Shown: positions 17,567 through 26,391 of the stretch, one piece after another | Numbering within the stretch: the stretch's first letter is position 1 | Layout: each line of letters begins with the position of its first letter | From: Chloroflexota bacterium | Lineage (GTDB): Bacteria > Chloroflexota > UBA11872 | DNA length: 64,000 nucleotides | Direction of reading: 5' to 3' | Assembly (NCBI GenBank): GCA_022826485.1 | Contig: JAJDUU010000018.1 | Location: forward strand, 32,678 to 96,677 | Notes under the pieces: model-generated | Told to the model about the DNA's origin: nothing | What the model saw: only the letters and a program-made list of their open reading frames with translations | The model's database searches: none | Program-made: the position numbers and the translations under genes

Positions 17567-18721
17567 CTAGAGTCCGTGCAGCGCGGCGAAGGTGAACCCG
17601 AACAGGCTCAGCATGCCGGGCGCGAAGGTGCCCAGCAGGAAGTCCGGCGAGAGTTGCACCTCATCCAGGAGGGCGTGCTCCAGCACGTCGGTCTGCGTGA
17701 GCTGCGCCTGCTGCGGCCCCAGCCGGCGCAGCAAGCGTTCGGACTCGCTGCTCGGAATGTAGGTGTCGCCCAGGTCGTGGAGCATGCAGACCTGTGTCTG
17801 GATACGGTCGGCGGCTCCAATCGGTGAAAGCGCGTCCAAACTGAGCGGCAGATGGGCTTCCATCCGCCGGATGCGATAGGTCGCCAGCCGAGGATCGCGG
17901 TTGACGAAGAGATCGAATACGGCCCGACCGGACGCGCTGAGATCGTCGAGGTCGATGCGGGCCAGCGCTTCGGGGTCCGGCTCGGGCGAGGTGCCGGGAA
18001 AGAGGTCGTAGAGCAGCCGCTGATCGTTGGGGTCGGGCAGATGGCTCACCAACGTGTTGCGCGCCACGCCCCACACGTAGCGATGCGGGCTGAACGGCCG
18101 AAGGCCGCCGTCTTCAAGGATGGTCCCGGTCGTGGCGGCCTGCAGCAGGGTCGCCAGGCTGTAGTAGGAGCCGATGGTGGCGACGAACGCGACATCGTCG
18201 GCGATGCGGGGGTCGGCGGCCGCGACCAGCGACAGCGACCCTCCGGTCGACACCCCCACGAAGGCGATGCGCTGGGGATCGACCTCCGGCTGTCGGGCCA
18301 AGAACTCGAAGCCCGCCACAAGGGCGTCCGGGTCGCGATCGACCAGCCGGTAGGCCGCGTTGCCAAGCTGCTCGGGCGCGAGCACGACGAATCCAGCGCG
18401 AGCCAGCGACTCCGCGAACGCCACCAGCACCGGATGGCGCCGTCCGGTGACCTCGACGCCGTTGACCAGGATCAACGCCGGGCCGGGGCCGCTCTCGTCC
18501 GGCACATAGAGATCGGCGGGGATCTCGTCACCCGCGCTGCTCGCGTAGCCGACGCCGCGCGCGTTCGGTTCGGCGGTCTCCGATTGGTCCTCGCTGGGAA
18601 TCAGCGATGCCAGCGCGGCGCCCACGTCCACGGCCAGTCGCAGCTCGTGGCGCAGCCCGACGACGAGGCCGATCAGCGCCAGCGCGATGCCAAGCGCCAC
18701 GAACCCACCGACGGGAAGCAC
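17567..18721 (-). CDS. Membrane-anchored alpha/beta hydrolase
   Basis: A 384-residue protein with an N-terminal hydrophobic helix (LGIALALIGLVVGL, residues 10-23) that should anchor it, then an alpha/beta-hydrolase fold. The nucleophile elbow GVSTGG places Ser at 158, an acid is expected in the later strand near LHDLGDTYIPS, and the catalytic His is in VLEHALLD. The protein belongs to the broad dienelactone hydrolase/acyl-peptidase-like group, and the ester or peptide substrate is unknown. Its start lies close after the nrdR stop on the same strand. Confidence 0.72.
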   Translation of the reverse strand: MLPVGGFVALGIALALIGLVVGLRHELRLAVDVGAALASLIPSEDQSETAEPNARGVGYASSAGDEIPADLYVPDESGPGPALILVNGVEVTGRRHPVLVAFAESLARAGFVVLAPEQLGNAAYRLVDRDPDALVAGFEFLARQPEVDPQRIAFVGVSTGGSLSLVAAADPRIADDVAFVATIGSYYSLATLLQAATTGTILEDGGLRPFSPHRYVWGVARNTLVSHLPDPNDQRLLYDLFPGTSPEPDPEALARIDLDDLSASGRAVFDLFVNRDPRLATYRIRRMEAHLPLSLDALSPIGAADRIQTQVCMLHDLGDTYIPSSESERLLRRLGPQQAQLTQTDVLEHALLDEVQLSPDFLLGTFAPGMLSLFGFTFAALHGL

Positions 18722-18747
18722 CGACCGCGCCGCCGAAGGCGCTGAAG

Positions 18748-19443
18748 TCAGGCGGACGACTCCGTCTCATCCGCCACGAGCGGCAGGTTCGTGTCGCGAA
18801 TCGATTGCAGCTCGCGCCGATCCAGCGTCTGGCGGATGACCGAGAGCATCTCTTCGACCCCACCGGGCTCGACGTAGCTGGAGGCATAGCGCACGGAGGC
18901 CACCTCGTCGAGCGGTTGGAGCCGCTCGAGCACCATTTCCGCCAGCACGGCCGACCGCACCTCGGTCTGACTCGTGTCTCGCAGCTCGGTCTCAATGCCG
19001 TCGGCCAGCGTCAACAACTCTTCGGTCGTCACGGGCCGCTTGGAGCAGGCCGCGCGCACCGCGCCGAAGAGCTTGCCGCCGCTGAACGGCTCGCGCCGCC
19101 CGTCAGTCTTGATCACGGAGATGTCGGGGCGAACCAATCCTTCGATAGTGCCGAAGATCAGGCCGCAGCGACCGCAGCGGCGCGTGCGCGCCACGCCGCG
19201 CGCACCGACGTCCGTGCCCTCGACCCGCGTTTCCGTGGAGGAGCAGCGTGGACAGCTGAAGACCTCGCATCGTTCGTAGGTCGTGAAGCGATGGCCCTGG
19301 CTGCACTCGCGGCGCCGGCGCACCGCATCGGGCGCTTCGCGCGAGTCGACCACCTGCAGGCGATCCGTTCCACATTCCGGGCAGCGCAGCGTGTCTCTCC
19401 CAGCGCCCCGATGGCGCCCGAACCTAGCAAAGAAGCCGGTCAC
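18748..19443 (-). CDS. nrdR: NrdR-type repressor with two tandem zinc ribbons
   Basis: Transcriptional repressor of ribonucleotide reductase genes that senses (d)ATP through an ATP-cone. From GTG 19443 it has about 231 residues versus 150-160 in usual NrdR. The first zinc ribbon has CPEC (21-24), VVDSRE, RRRREC and C47-x3-H51, then RFTTYER. Instead of continuing directly into the ATP-cone, a second ribbon follows with CPRC (64-67) and CGRC (90-93). The ATP-cone then reads VIKTDGRREPFSGGKLF, AACSKRPVT, and a C-terminal VRYASSY. GGTGA five bases before 19443 favours this start; GTG 19452 is an alternative. No nrd gene is nearby. Confidence 0.8.
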   Translation of the reverse strand: MTGFFARFGRHRGAGRDTLRCPECGTDRLQVVDSREAPDAVRRRRECSQGHRFTTYERCEVFSCPRCSSTETRVEGTDVGARGVARTRRCGRCGLIFGTIEGLVRPDISVIKTDGRREPFSGGKLFGAVRAACSKRPVTTEELLTLADGIETELRDTSQTEVRSAVLAEMVLERLQPLDEVASVRYASSYVEPGGVEEMLSVIRQTLDRRELQSIRDTNLPLVADETESSA

Positions 19444-19492
19444 GCGGCTCACCGGCGACCTAGAATGCGGCGGTGAGGAAGCGTCAACCTCC

Positions 19493-19558
19493 GTAGGGGC
19501 AGCCCTTGTGGCTGCCCTGGTCACCGGCGGAACGGGCGCCCACAAGGGACGCCCCTAC
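19493..19558. repeat. 66-bp near-palindromic dispersed element
   Basis: The arms GTAGGGGCAGCCCTTGTGG (from 19493) and its near complement CCACAAGGGACGCCCCTAC (to 19558) pair at about 20 of 25 positions around a short centre. It lies between divergent nrdR and the nucleotidyltransferase gene. A half copy, GGGCGCCCACCAGGGGCGCC, occurs at 44051-44075. It could form a cruciform or RNA hairpin. Confidence 0.7.
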
Positions 19559-19605
19559 AGATGCCGGTCGAGGTCGGGCCAAGGGAGTAGCAGCAAAGGC
19601 CAGCC

Positions 19606-20313
19606 ATGTACGCGGTGCTGATTGCCGGAGGCAAGGGAGAGCGACTGCGCCCGCTGACGGCGGATCGGCCGAAGCCCATGGTCGAGGTGGCGGGACGCCC
19701 CATCATGGCGCGCCAAATCGACTGGCTGATCGGCCAGGGCGTCGATCGGTTTGTGGTGTCCTGCGGCGCCATGCACGAGGTCATCCAGGACTACTTCGGC
19801 GACGGCGATTCCCTCGGCGTTGAGATCGTCTACGAGGTGGAAGACACGCCCATGGGACGCGGCGGCGGCCTGCGGCTCGGCTGCGGCCGCATTCCCGCGA
19901 CCGAGGAGCTGTTCATCGCCACGAACGCCGACATCCTCTCGGCGCAGGCGCTGGCGCCCATGATCGCCCAGCACCGCGAGGATGGAAACACGGCCACGAT
20001 TCTGCTCACGCCTTATGTGAGCCAGTTCGGCATCGTTGAGGTGGAGGGCCGGCGCGTACGGCAATTTGCCACCAATCCGGTGCTGCCGCACTGGGTCAAC
20101 GGCGGCGTCTACGTGATGAGCCGTGAGATCGAGCACCACCTGCCCGTCGTCGGCGATCACGAGGATTCGACGTTTCCCGAGCTCGCCGCCCAGGGGAAGC
20201 TGGGCGCGTTCACGACCCGCACCTGGTGGCGCGCCATGGATAGCCTCAAAGACCACACGCGCCTGGAGCAGGAGCTTGGCGAGCAGCAGCCGGGGTCGAC
20301 GGGCGCGGGCTAG
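19606..20313 (+). CDS. Sugar-phosphate nucleotidyltransferase (NTP_transferase family)
   Basis: A 235-residue GT-A-fold enzyme that activates a sugar 1-phosphate with an NTP. The nucleotide loop AGGKGERLRPLT is at 7-18, followed by RPKPMVEVAGRP (substrate Lys region), and the metal Asp is in ATNADIL about 104-110. Length fits the short, single-domain members of the mannose-1-P guanylyl/glucose-1-P thymidylyltransferase group. The downstream endonuclease V frame overlaps its 3' end, so the two are translationally linked. The sugar specificity is not decided. Confidence 0.85.
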   Translation: MYAVLIAGGKGERLRPLTADRPKPMVEVAGRPIMARQIDWLIGQGVDRFVVSCGAMHEVIQDYFGDGDSLGVEIVYEVEDTPMGRGGGLRLGCGRIPATEELFIATNADILSAQALAPMIAQHREDGNTATILLTPYVSQFGIVEVEGRRVRQFATNPVLPHWVNGGVYVMSREIEHHLPVVGDHEDSTFPELAAQGKLGAFTTRTWWRAMDSLKDHTRLEQELGEQQPGSTGAG

Positions 20314-20983
20314 GCGCACACTGCCGCTTCAGAATCTCGACTGGCCGTCGGACCCCGCCGGCGCCCGCGCGTTGCAGGCGCGGCTGGCGCCCCGCGTCGT
20401 CACGGCGGGATCGGCGCGACACGCCAACCTCGTGGCCGGCGTGGACGTGCACGTGCGAGACGAGACGGCCATTGCCGTGGCGGCGCTGGTCCACGTGCCG
20501 ACGCTGGCGTTGCGCGAGACCGCCACGGCGGAGGAGCCGGTGAGCTTTCCCTACCTCACCGGCCTCCTGGCGTTTCGCGAGCTGCCGGCGGCGCTTGCCG
20601 CCCTGGAGCGCCTGCCCACGACGCCGCAGGCCGTGCTGGTGGACGGGCACGGGTTAGCGCACCCGCGGCGCTTTGGTCTGGCTTGCCATCTGGGCCTGGC
20701 GCTCGACCTGCCCACGGCCGGTTGCGGCAAGACGCGCCTCGTGGGCGACTACTCGATGCCCGAGAGTCCGCGCGGATCGCAGGCCGCGCTGACGCTGCGA
20801 GGCGAGGTGGTGGGCGCTGTGCTGCGCACGCGGGCCGACGTGTCGCCGGTGTTCGTGTCGGTGGGCCACCGCCTTGCGCTGCGGGCGGCGACGGCCCTGG
20901 TGCTGCGGTGCACGGGACGCTACCGCCAGCCGGAGCCGCTGCGACAGGCGCACCTGGCGGCGCGCGCGTTAGCCCGCGCATGA
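20276..20983 (+). CDS. nfi: Endonuclease V (deoxyinosine 3'-endonuclease)
   Basis: A DNA repair enzyme that nicks beside deoxyinosine. Hallmarks are VAGVDVHV (first metal Asp), PYLTGLLAFRE (Tyr wedge and Glu), VDGHGLAHPRRFG (second Asp), GCGKTRLVG (Lys) and VFVSVGHR, then YRQPEPLRQAH at the C-terminus, in the order of the E. coli protein. The start is uncertain: there is no ATG or GTG before the conserved region. TTG 20276 inside the upstream gene is offered, and CTG 20321 would give a more typical length. The stop overlaps the next gene's start as ATGA. Confidence 0.85.
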   Translation: MASSSRGRRARARRTLPLQNLDWPSDPAGARALQARLAPRVVTAGSARHANLVAGVDVHVRDETAIAVAALVHVPTLALRETATAEEPVSFPYLTGLLAFRELPAALAALERLPTTPQAVLVDGHGLAHPRRFGLACHLGLALDLPTAGCGKTRLVGDYSMPESPRGSQAALTLRGEVVGAVLRTRADVSPVFVSVGHRLALRAATALVLRCTGRYRQPEPLRQAHLAARALARA

Positions 20984-21777
20984 CCACCCAGCCGCAGTTC
21001 GTCGACACCGGCTACGACCAGGCCGCGCGCGTCTACGACCTCGAGTACCCCGACTGCGCCGGCGATGAGCTGGCGTTTCTGGCGGCCTGCGCCGGACCCG
21101 AGCCGGCGCACATTCTCGAGTTGGCCACGGGCACGGGCCGGGTGGCGCTGGCGCTCGTGGGGCTGGGGCACAACGTCACGGGCCTGGACATTTCGGAGGG
21201 CATGCTGGCTCGGGCGCAAGCCAAGCGCGCGCGGCTCGACCCGGAGACGGCGTCCCGTCTGACCTTCACGCACGACGACATGACGCGGTTTCGACTCGAC
21301 GCGTCGTTCGACGTGGTCGTCGCCGCGTTCAACGCCCTCCTGCTGCTGCCGGACGCCGAGGCGCGCGCGTCGTGCCTGGCCGCGGCGTTCGAGCACCTGC
21401 GACCGGGTGGGACGCTGGTGGTCGACGTGTTCGCGGCCAATGCCATCGATCGCACGCCGGACCACGAGACGGTGCAGTTTCTCGAGCGCGACCCGGAATC
21501 GGATCGGCTCATCACGCGCGAGCGGTTCTATACCTACGACCCGCGGACGGATCGAGGCCAGAGCCTGCTCATCTACCGGCTCCACGCGAACGCCGGCGAA
21601 CCGCCCGAGGAGCTGCGGCTGGGCTACAGCCTGGCCCTGATGAGCCGCGACCAGCTGGTGGATGAAGTGCGCGCCGCGGGATTCGTCGACCTGGCGACCT
21701 ACGGCGACTACCGGCGCGGGCCCTGGACGCCGGACTCGCCGAACCTCATCGTCTGCGCGCGACGGCGCGCTCGTTGA
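20980..21777 (+). CDS. Class I SAM-dependent methyltransferase
   Basis: A 265-residue methyltransferase with the SAM-binding motif I ELATGTGRVAL about 46-56, the acidic motif II VTGLDIS, and a DVVVAAFNALLLL motif IV. The C-terminal half carries a beta-rich extension. ATG 20980 overlaps the endonuclease V stop (ATGA), so the three genes from 19606 form a tight operon. The acceptor is unknown; the N-terminal YDQAARVYDLEYP resembles small-molecule methyltransferases rather than DNA or rRNA types. Confidence 0.85.
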   Translation: MTTQPQFVDTGYDQAARVYDLEYPDCAGDELAFLAACAGPEPAHILELATGTGRVALALVGLGHNVTGLDISEGMLARAQAKRARLDPETASRLTFTHDDMTRFRLDASFDVVVAAFNALLLLPDAEARASCLAAAFEHLRPGGTLVVDVFAANAIDRTPDHETVQFLERDPESDRLITRERFYTYDPRTDRGQSLLIYRLHANAGEPPEELRLGYSLALMSRDQLVDEVRAAGFVDLATYGDYRRGPWTPDSPNLIVCARRRAR

Positions 21778-21842
21778 CAGACGCGTGCACGGGTCAACAG
21801 AATTGCCACTGGCCGCGAGGGTCCCCGTGAGAACTACCGCCC

Positions 21843-22145
21843 ATGTCTGACTCTGCCCGTCACCACATCCGTGTCTCCGAGTTGCGGCTGCGCGTGCCGC
21901 GGCGCGAGAGCGACGGGTACTTCGAGTTCCCCAAGCACATGCTGCATTGGTCGCAGGAGCTGCGCGATCCGGCCACCGGCGAGGTGTTCGATCGCGCCTA
22001 CGTGCTGGCCGAATTGGAAAAGCAGGGTTGGGATCCGCACGAGCTGACGAAGGGCGAAGGCACCTTCCGGCAGCGCGTGCAGCGGCTACCGTTGCCCGAG
22101 GGCGGACAGTTCGCGCCGGGCGGTCCCCTACACCGGGAAGCGTAG
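21843..22145 (+). CDS. Small hypothetical protein (100 aa)
   Basis: I do not recognise this 100-residue protein. It has no signal peptide or membrane helix, is rich in charged residues, and contains aromatic stretches (GYFEFPKHMLHWSQEL and LEKQGWDPHEL). It follows the methyltransferase gene by 65 bp on the same strand, and its last 18 bases overlap the end of the convergent glycosidase gene. Codon use matches the neighbours, which supports a real gene. Confidence 0.6.
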   Translation: MSDSARHHIRVSELRLRVPRRESDGYFEFPKHMLHWSQELRDPATGEVFDRAYVLAELEKQGWDPHELTKGEGTFRQRVQRLPLPEGGQFAPGGPLHREA

Positions 22146-24422
22146 GCCGGCGGCGGATCCGAGCTCGCCGACCGCCTGGATCCCGGGCCTGAAGTCCTTG
22201 AACGCCGAGGTTGTGCCGTCAGGGGCCACGGCGATAAACGCCCAATGGCGCTCATTCGCGGGCGGGTTCACCGCGCCGATGCGGGTCTGGAAGAGGCCGT
22301 AGGGATGCCCGTCCACCTCGTGCAGGCGCACCGCGCGGCCGCTCGCACGGTGGATCGCCCATACCTGGAGGTCTTCGCCGGCCGACGCCACGCCCACCGT
22401 CCAGACGCCGGCGGGAACGTCCGGGCCCGTGTGGGGCACGACATGGGCGCTGGCGAGCAGTGGACGTCCGTCTTCTGACGCGCTCGCCGTCAATTCGAAT
22501 TCGACATCCGTCTGGCTCAGCGACGTGGCCGTTCGTGACGTCGGATGAGCAGCCGTGTGAAAGTCCGGGTGAATCGCGACGAGCCGTGGCACGACGGCAA
22601 ACGGCCCGGCGTCGCCTCGTGCCGCGGACAGGTGAAATCGCCCGTTCGCATCGGTGAACGTCACCTGCCCGTGGGCGCCAAAGTCCGCCAGGACCATCGC
22701 GTCTTCGATCGGCTGTCCGTCTTCGTCCCTCACCTCGCCGGCGAAGGCATGGGTGGCAGCGGCAAGTCCGGCGAGAAACGGGGCGACCGGGCCGGCGCCT
22801 GCCGCGTCGGCCGCGTGGGATGCGGCGAATGTCACGCGATCGACGCCGCGAATGGCGGGCGCGGGTCCGCCGGCGCCGTCCACGCCGTGACACGCGGCGC
22901 AACCGGGCACTCGGGCCGTCCCGGCATATGCCGCCGCTCCGGCGGCCACCGGCGGCAGGGTGGCGAGCGTGGAGGCCGCGGGCCTGACGACGGCGACGGC
23001 ATGCGGCTCGAGGGTTAGCGAGTCCCCGTCAAACCATGCCGTGCGCCACTGCGCCACGTCGTCGACGTGTACCGACGGCCCGGCGGGAAGACCGGAAACC
23101 CGGACCAGCCGCTGCTGGTCGGACAAGTTCACCAGGACTAGGGCGGCGTCCTCACCGCGCACCAGCGCGAGGGCATCTAGGTCCGCCGGACGCACCTCGA
23201 CCTGCGCCAACGTGCCGCCGTCCACCATCACGCGCCGCAGGAGTTGCAGCGCGCGGTAGGCCGGCGTGGTGGGAACCTCCGGGTCGATTTCCCAGAGTCC
23301 GAAGTCGGGCTCGCCGCGCGGCGTGAGGCCGCCGGGTCCGCGCGTGCCCTTGTAGACCATGATCCCGCTCGCGCCCTGCCGCACGGCCCGCAGGGTCGCC
23401 GAGGCGAGAAAGGCCGCGTTGACCTGGGTGTCGATGAGCGGATCAGCGGCGAGATCGCCGTTGTAGTTGATCTCCTCGACGATGTGGGGGCGGCCGTCGG
23501 CGATCTCGGTGATCAGTCCAACACGGCGCTCGAACCACCCCAGGCGGTTGACCAAGGCGTCGTGAGTACTGGCCTGACCGATCTCGAACATCCCGTACCA
23601 GTGCCAGGTGATGAAGTCGAACGGCGCCCGGGCAGCGACATTCGTCAGATAGCTCTGCCAATCGAGGTCGGGTCGGTCGCCGCAGACCGGCTGGCCGTCG
23701 GGGCCGGGCGTGGCGCCGGAGTCGATGGCGTCGAGCGACGGCCCACCGAGGGCGATCCGCCCTGGGCCGAAGCGACCGTCCGTCGCCGCGCGCGCCTGGT
23801 TGAATACGGCCGCATACGCCTCGCCGGACCCGCAGGCGTAGGTTTGCCCGGCGTTCTGATGATTGTTGGGCTCGTTCCAGATGACGTAGCGCCAGTCGAG
23901 CGCCCGATCGCCGAAGCGCGCGTGAAACCTGTCGATGGCTTCCGCCACGTATTCGCCGTAGGCCCTCGCGCCCTCGGCCCCCAGGGTCTCGCTCTCGTGC
24001 TGCGAGCTGGGGCGGCCGCCGGCGGCGGGTATCCACGCCGGCGGCGCCACGAAGCTGACCATGGGCTCCGCGCCGGACGCCAGCACGCGCGCGACGTAGT
24101 CGAGGAGGAACTCCCAGTCCATATCGGACTCGCTGAGTCCGCGCACGGCGGTGGACAGGAAACGGTGGCCGAGCCACACCCGCACGCTGTCCAGACCGAG
24201 CTCGCGGGCGCGGTCAATGCCGCCGTCGACGAAGAGGTCGTGCAACTCGTTGGTGCCGAACTCGAAATCGACCTCCGAGACCGGGCCGGCGGGCGCTCCT
24301 TCGAGGTCCACCAACACGTCGGGGGGATGCGTGGCGTCCGCCGCCGCTAGCAGCAGGCCAACCACGAGACCCGCCGCAATCTTGCCCGGACGCATGAGGC
24401 GCCGGACCAAAGGCCGTGGCAT
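22128..24422 (-). CDS. Secreted clan-A glycosidase with haem-binding motif and carboxypeptidase-regulatory-like domain
   Basis: A 764-residue exported protein. A signal peptide covers residues 1-30. A GH39/GH-A-like TIM barrel spans about 55-395, with acid/base Glu184 in IWNEPN and a probable nucleophile at Glu316 or Glu317 in HIVEEIN. A beta domain follows to about 480. Residues 508-512 are CAACH within CAACHGVDGAGGPAPAI, a cytochrome c-type haem motif, but no distal Met domain follows. A CarboxypepD_reg-like beta domain (EVRDEDGQPIEDAMVLADFG) lies about 564-620, then a C-terminal beta region. This combination is unusual. It probably acts on extracellular glycans. Confidence 0.75.
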   Translation of the reverse strand: MPRPLVRRLMRPGKIAAGLVVGLLLAAADATHPPDVLVDLEGAPAGPVSEVDFEFGTNELHDLFVDGGIDRARELGLDSVRVWLGHRFLSTAVRGLSESDMDWEFLLDYVARVLASGAEPMVSFVAPPAWIPAAGGRPSSQHESETLGAEGARAYGEYVAEAIDRFHARFGDRALDWRYVIWNEPNNHQNAGQTYACGSGEAYAAVFNQARAATDGRFGPGRIALGGPSLDAIDSGATPGPDGQPVCGDRPDLDWQSYLTNVAARAPFDFITWHWYGMFEIGQASTHDALVNRLGWFERRVGLITEIADGRPHIVEEINYNGDLAADPLIDTQVNAAFLASATLRAVRQGASGIMVYKGTRGPGGLTPRGEPDFGLWEIDPEVPTTPAYRALQLLRRVMVDGGTLAQVEVRPADLDALALVRGEDAALVLVNLSDQQRLVRVSGLPAGPSVHVDDVAQWRTAWFDGDSLTLEPHAVAVVRPAASTLATLPPVAAGAAAYAGTARVPGCAACHGVDGAGGPAPAIRGVDRVTFAASHAADAAGAGPVAPFLAGLAAATHAFAGEVRDEDGQPIEDAMVLADFGAHGQVTFTDANGRFHLSAARGDAGPFAVVPRLVAIHPDFHTAAHPTSRTATSLSQTDVEFELTASASEDGRPLLASAHVVPHTGPDVPAGVWTVGVASAGEDLQVWAIHRASGRAVRLHEVDGHPYGLFQTRIGAVNPPANERHWAFIAVAPDGTTSAFKDFRPGIQAVGELGSAAGLRFPV

Positions 24423-24484
24423 GCGAGCGAAAGCGTTAATCGCGCTCGGCGGCGCGCCGACCCGCCGCTAGCTTGCCGCGGCGG

Positions 24485-25003
24485 CTATGACCGGCCGAAG
24501 TCGTCGAGGTCGAGCTGGTCGATGAATTTGCGGAAGACCTCAAGCTTCTCCTCCGACACCGGCTCCGCGTCGCCGTCCGAGGGCTCGGCGTCTTCCTGCT
24601 CCTGGTCGGGCTCGAACCCAGCCTGCCCAAGAACTTCCTCGTCCACGAGGATCGGCACGCTGACGCGCACCGCAAGCGCAATGGCATCGCTGGGCCGGCA
24701 GTCAACCTCGAGCTGGCGGCCGTTGAACGTCATGGCAATGTTGGCGTAGTAGATCTGGTCGACCATCTTGGTGATGGACACGTGCTGCACGCCGGCACCG
24801 ACGGTGTCGACGACGGAGCGCAGCAGATCATGCGTGAGCGGCCGCTGGACCTTGCGGTCTTGCAGCTTGACGGCGATGGCATCGGCCTCGGCGGTGCCGA
24901 TCATGATGGCCAGATACCGCGCCCCGTCGCACTCCTTGAGGACCACCACCCGGCTCGGGCTGACCAGGTTGACGCGCACGCTGTCAACCGTCATTTCAAT
25001 CAT
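24485..25003 (-). CDS. Bifunctional nuclease family protein (DUF151)
   Basis: A 172-residue protein of the BFN/DUF151 family, described in plants and bacteria as having DNase/RNase activity. Recognised by VVVLKECDGARYLAIMIG near the N-terminus, the ITKMVDQIYYANI strand, and VDCRPSDAIALAVR, the most conserved block. An acidic linker (EQEDAEPSDGDAE) leads to a C-terminal UVR-like helix (EEKLEVFRKFIDQL). It is 92 bp downstream of lysC and likely the tail of the arg-lysC transcript. Confidence 0.88.
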   Translation of the reverse strand: MIEMTVDSVRVNLVSPSRVVVLKECDGARYLAIMIGTAEADAIAVKLQDRKVQRPLTHDLLRSVVDTVGAGVQHVSITKMVDQIYYANIAMTFNGRQLEVDCRPSDAIALAVRVSVPILVDEEVLGQAGFEPDQEQEDAEPSDGDAEPVSEEKLEVFRKFIDQLDLDDFGRS

Positions 25004-25095
25004 ATCGAGCCTGTCCCGTGAGCGTCCGCGCCGTGTCCGGTGCGGGTCGGCCTGAGTTTACCAACGACCCCTTGAGCGGCTGTGTAAACCACGCC

Positions 25096-26328
25096 TCACT
25101 GCGCCGAGTCCGTGTCCAGCCCAAACGCCGTGTGGAGCGTGCGCGCGGCGTTCTCGACTTCGGCTTCGTCGACGAGGCAGGTGATGCGGATCTCGCTGGT
25201 CGTGATGCCCAGGATGTTGATGCCGGCATCGGCCAGCGCGCCAAACGCGCGGGCGGCGATGCCCGGCGTGCTCTGAATTCCCACGCCGACAATGCCGACC
25301 TTCCCGAGGCCGCCGTCGGCGGATACCTCGCCCGCCCCAATCTCCGCCGCGATCGGCCGCACCAGGTCGACGGCGGTGGCCATGTCCGCCTTGCTCACCG
25401 TGAATGAGATGTCGGTCGATCCGGCCTTGGAGACGTTCTGGACGATGACGTCAATGTTGATGCCTTGATCGGCCAGGGGCTGGAAGATGCCGTGCGCCAG
25501 GCCGGGTCGGTCGCGCACCTCTCGAACCGTGATACGCGCCACGTCGGAGTCGTGGGCCACGCCGCGCACAAGCGCCACGCTCTCAATCTCAACCGCGTCG
25601 GCCGACATCATGGATGTCCCCGGTGTGTCCGTGAAACTGGAACGTACCACGACCGGGAGGCGAAAGCGCTGGGCGATGCCGACCGAGCGATGCTGCATGA
25701 CCTTGGCGCCGAGCTGCGCCATCTCGAGCATTTCGCCATATCCGATGGCCTCCAGCTTGTGCGCGAGCGGCACGCACCGCGGGTCGGCGGTGTAGACGCC
25801 CTCGACGTCGGTGTATATCTCGCAGCGGTCGGCGCGCAGGGCCGCGGCCAGCGCGACGGCGGTGGTGTCGGAAGCGCCGCGCCCCAGGGTGACCATGTGT
25901 CCGTCCGGCCCGAGCCCCTGAAATCCGGCGACGATGGGAATCCGGCCCGCGTCCAACTCTTGCCGCACCCGCGTGGGATCCAATCGCTCGATGCGGCCGC
26001 GGCCATAGACGCCGTCGGTGGCGACTCCCGCCTGGATCCCACTGAGCGCCACGGCCTCGGGACCGTGGGCGCTGACCGCCATGGCGACCAGGGCGGCCGA
26101 GGCCGTTTCGCCGGTGGACATCAGCATGTCCAGCTCGCGGGCGTTCGGCCGCGACGTGGTGTGCTCGGCCTCCTCGATGAGCCGGTCGGTGGCGTCACCC
26201 CGCGCGGAAACGACCACGGCCAGGCGATCGCCGCCCGCCGCCGCGTCGGCGACGCGTTCGGCCACGGCGGCGATGCGCTCACGCGTCGCCACGGAGGTGC
26301 CGCCGAACTTATAGACCAGAGTTGCCAC
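25096..26328 (-). CDS. lysC: Aspartate kinase
   Basis: Phosphorylates aspartate, the first step to lysine, threonine and methionine. The 410-residue protein has KFGGTSV at 7-13, VVVSARGDATDRL, the catalytic-core STGET and GRGASDTTAVALAAAL, and EIYTDVEGVYTADPR. Two ACT domains fill about 265-405 (RDRPGLAHGIF and VGVGIQSTPGIAARAF), the usual site of lysine/threonine feedback. Length matches monofunctional LysC; there is no fused homoserine dehydrogenase. It lies 63 bp after argH on the same strand. Confidence 0.95.
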   Translation of the reverse strand: MATLVYKFGGTSVATRERIAAVAERVADAAAGGDRLAVVVSARGDATDRLIEEAEHTTSRPNARELDMLMSTGETASAALVAMAVSAHGPEAVALSGIQAGVATDGVYGRGRIERLDPTRVRQELDAGRIPIVAGFQGLGPDGHMVTLGRGASDTTAVALAAALRADRCEIYTDVEGVYTADPRCVPLAHKLEAIGYGEMLEMAQLGAKVMQHRSVGIAQRFRLPVVVRSSFTDTPGTSMMSADAVEIESVALVRGVAHDSDVARITVREVRDRPGLAHGIFQPLADQGINIDVIVQNVSKAGSTDISFTVSKADMATAVDLVRPIAAEIGAGEVSADGGLGKVGIVGVGIQSTPGIAARAFGALADAGINILGITTSEIRITCLVDEAEVENAARTLHTAFGLDTDSAQ

Positions 26329-26391
26329 TAGCCGACTCCCGCGTGCGATAGGCAGGCAAGGGTAGCAGCGAGACGCGCGCCGCTCCCCCGC

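Noticed and set aside
24436..25340. Overlapping minus-strand frames near the bifunctional nuclease and lysC
   Set aside because: They are in shifted frames relative to the two recognised genes and give Arg/Ser-rich translations without domains.
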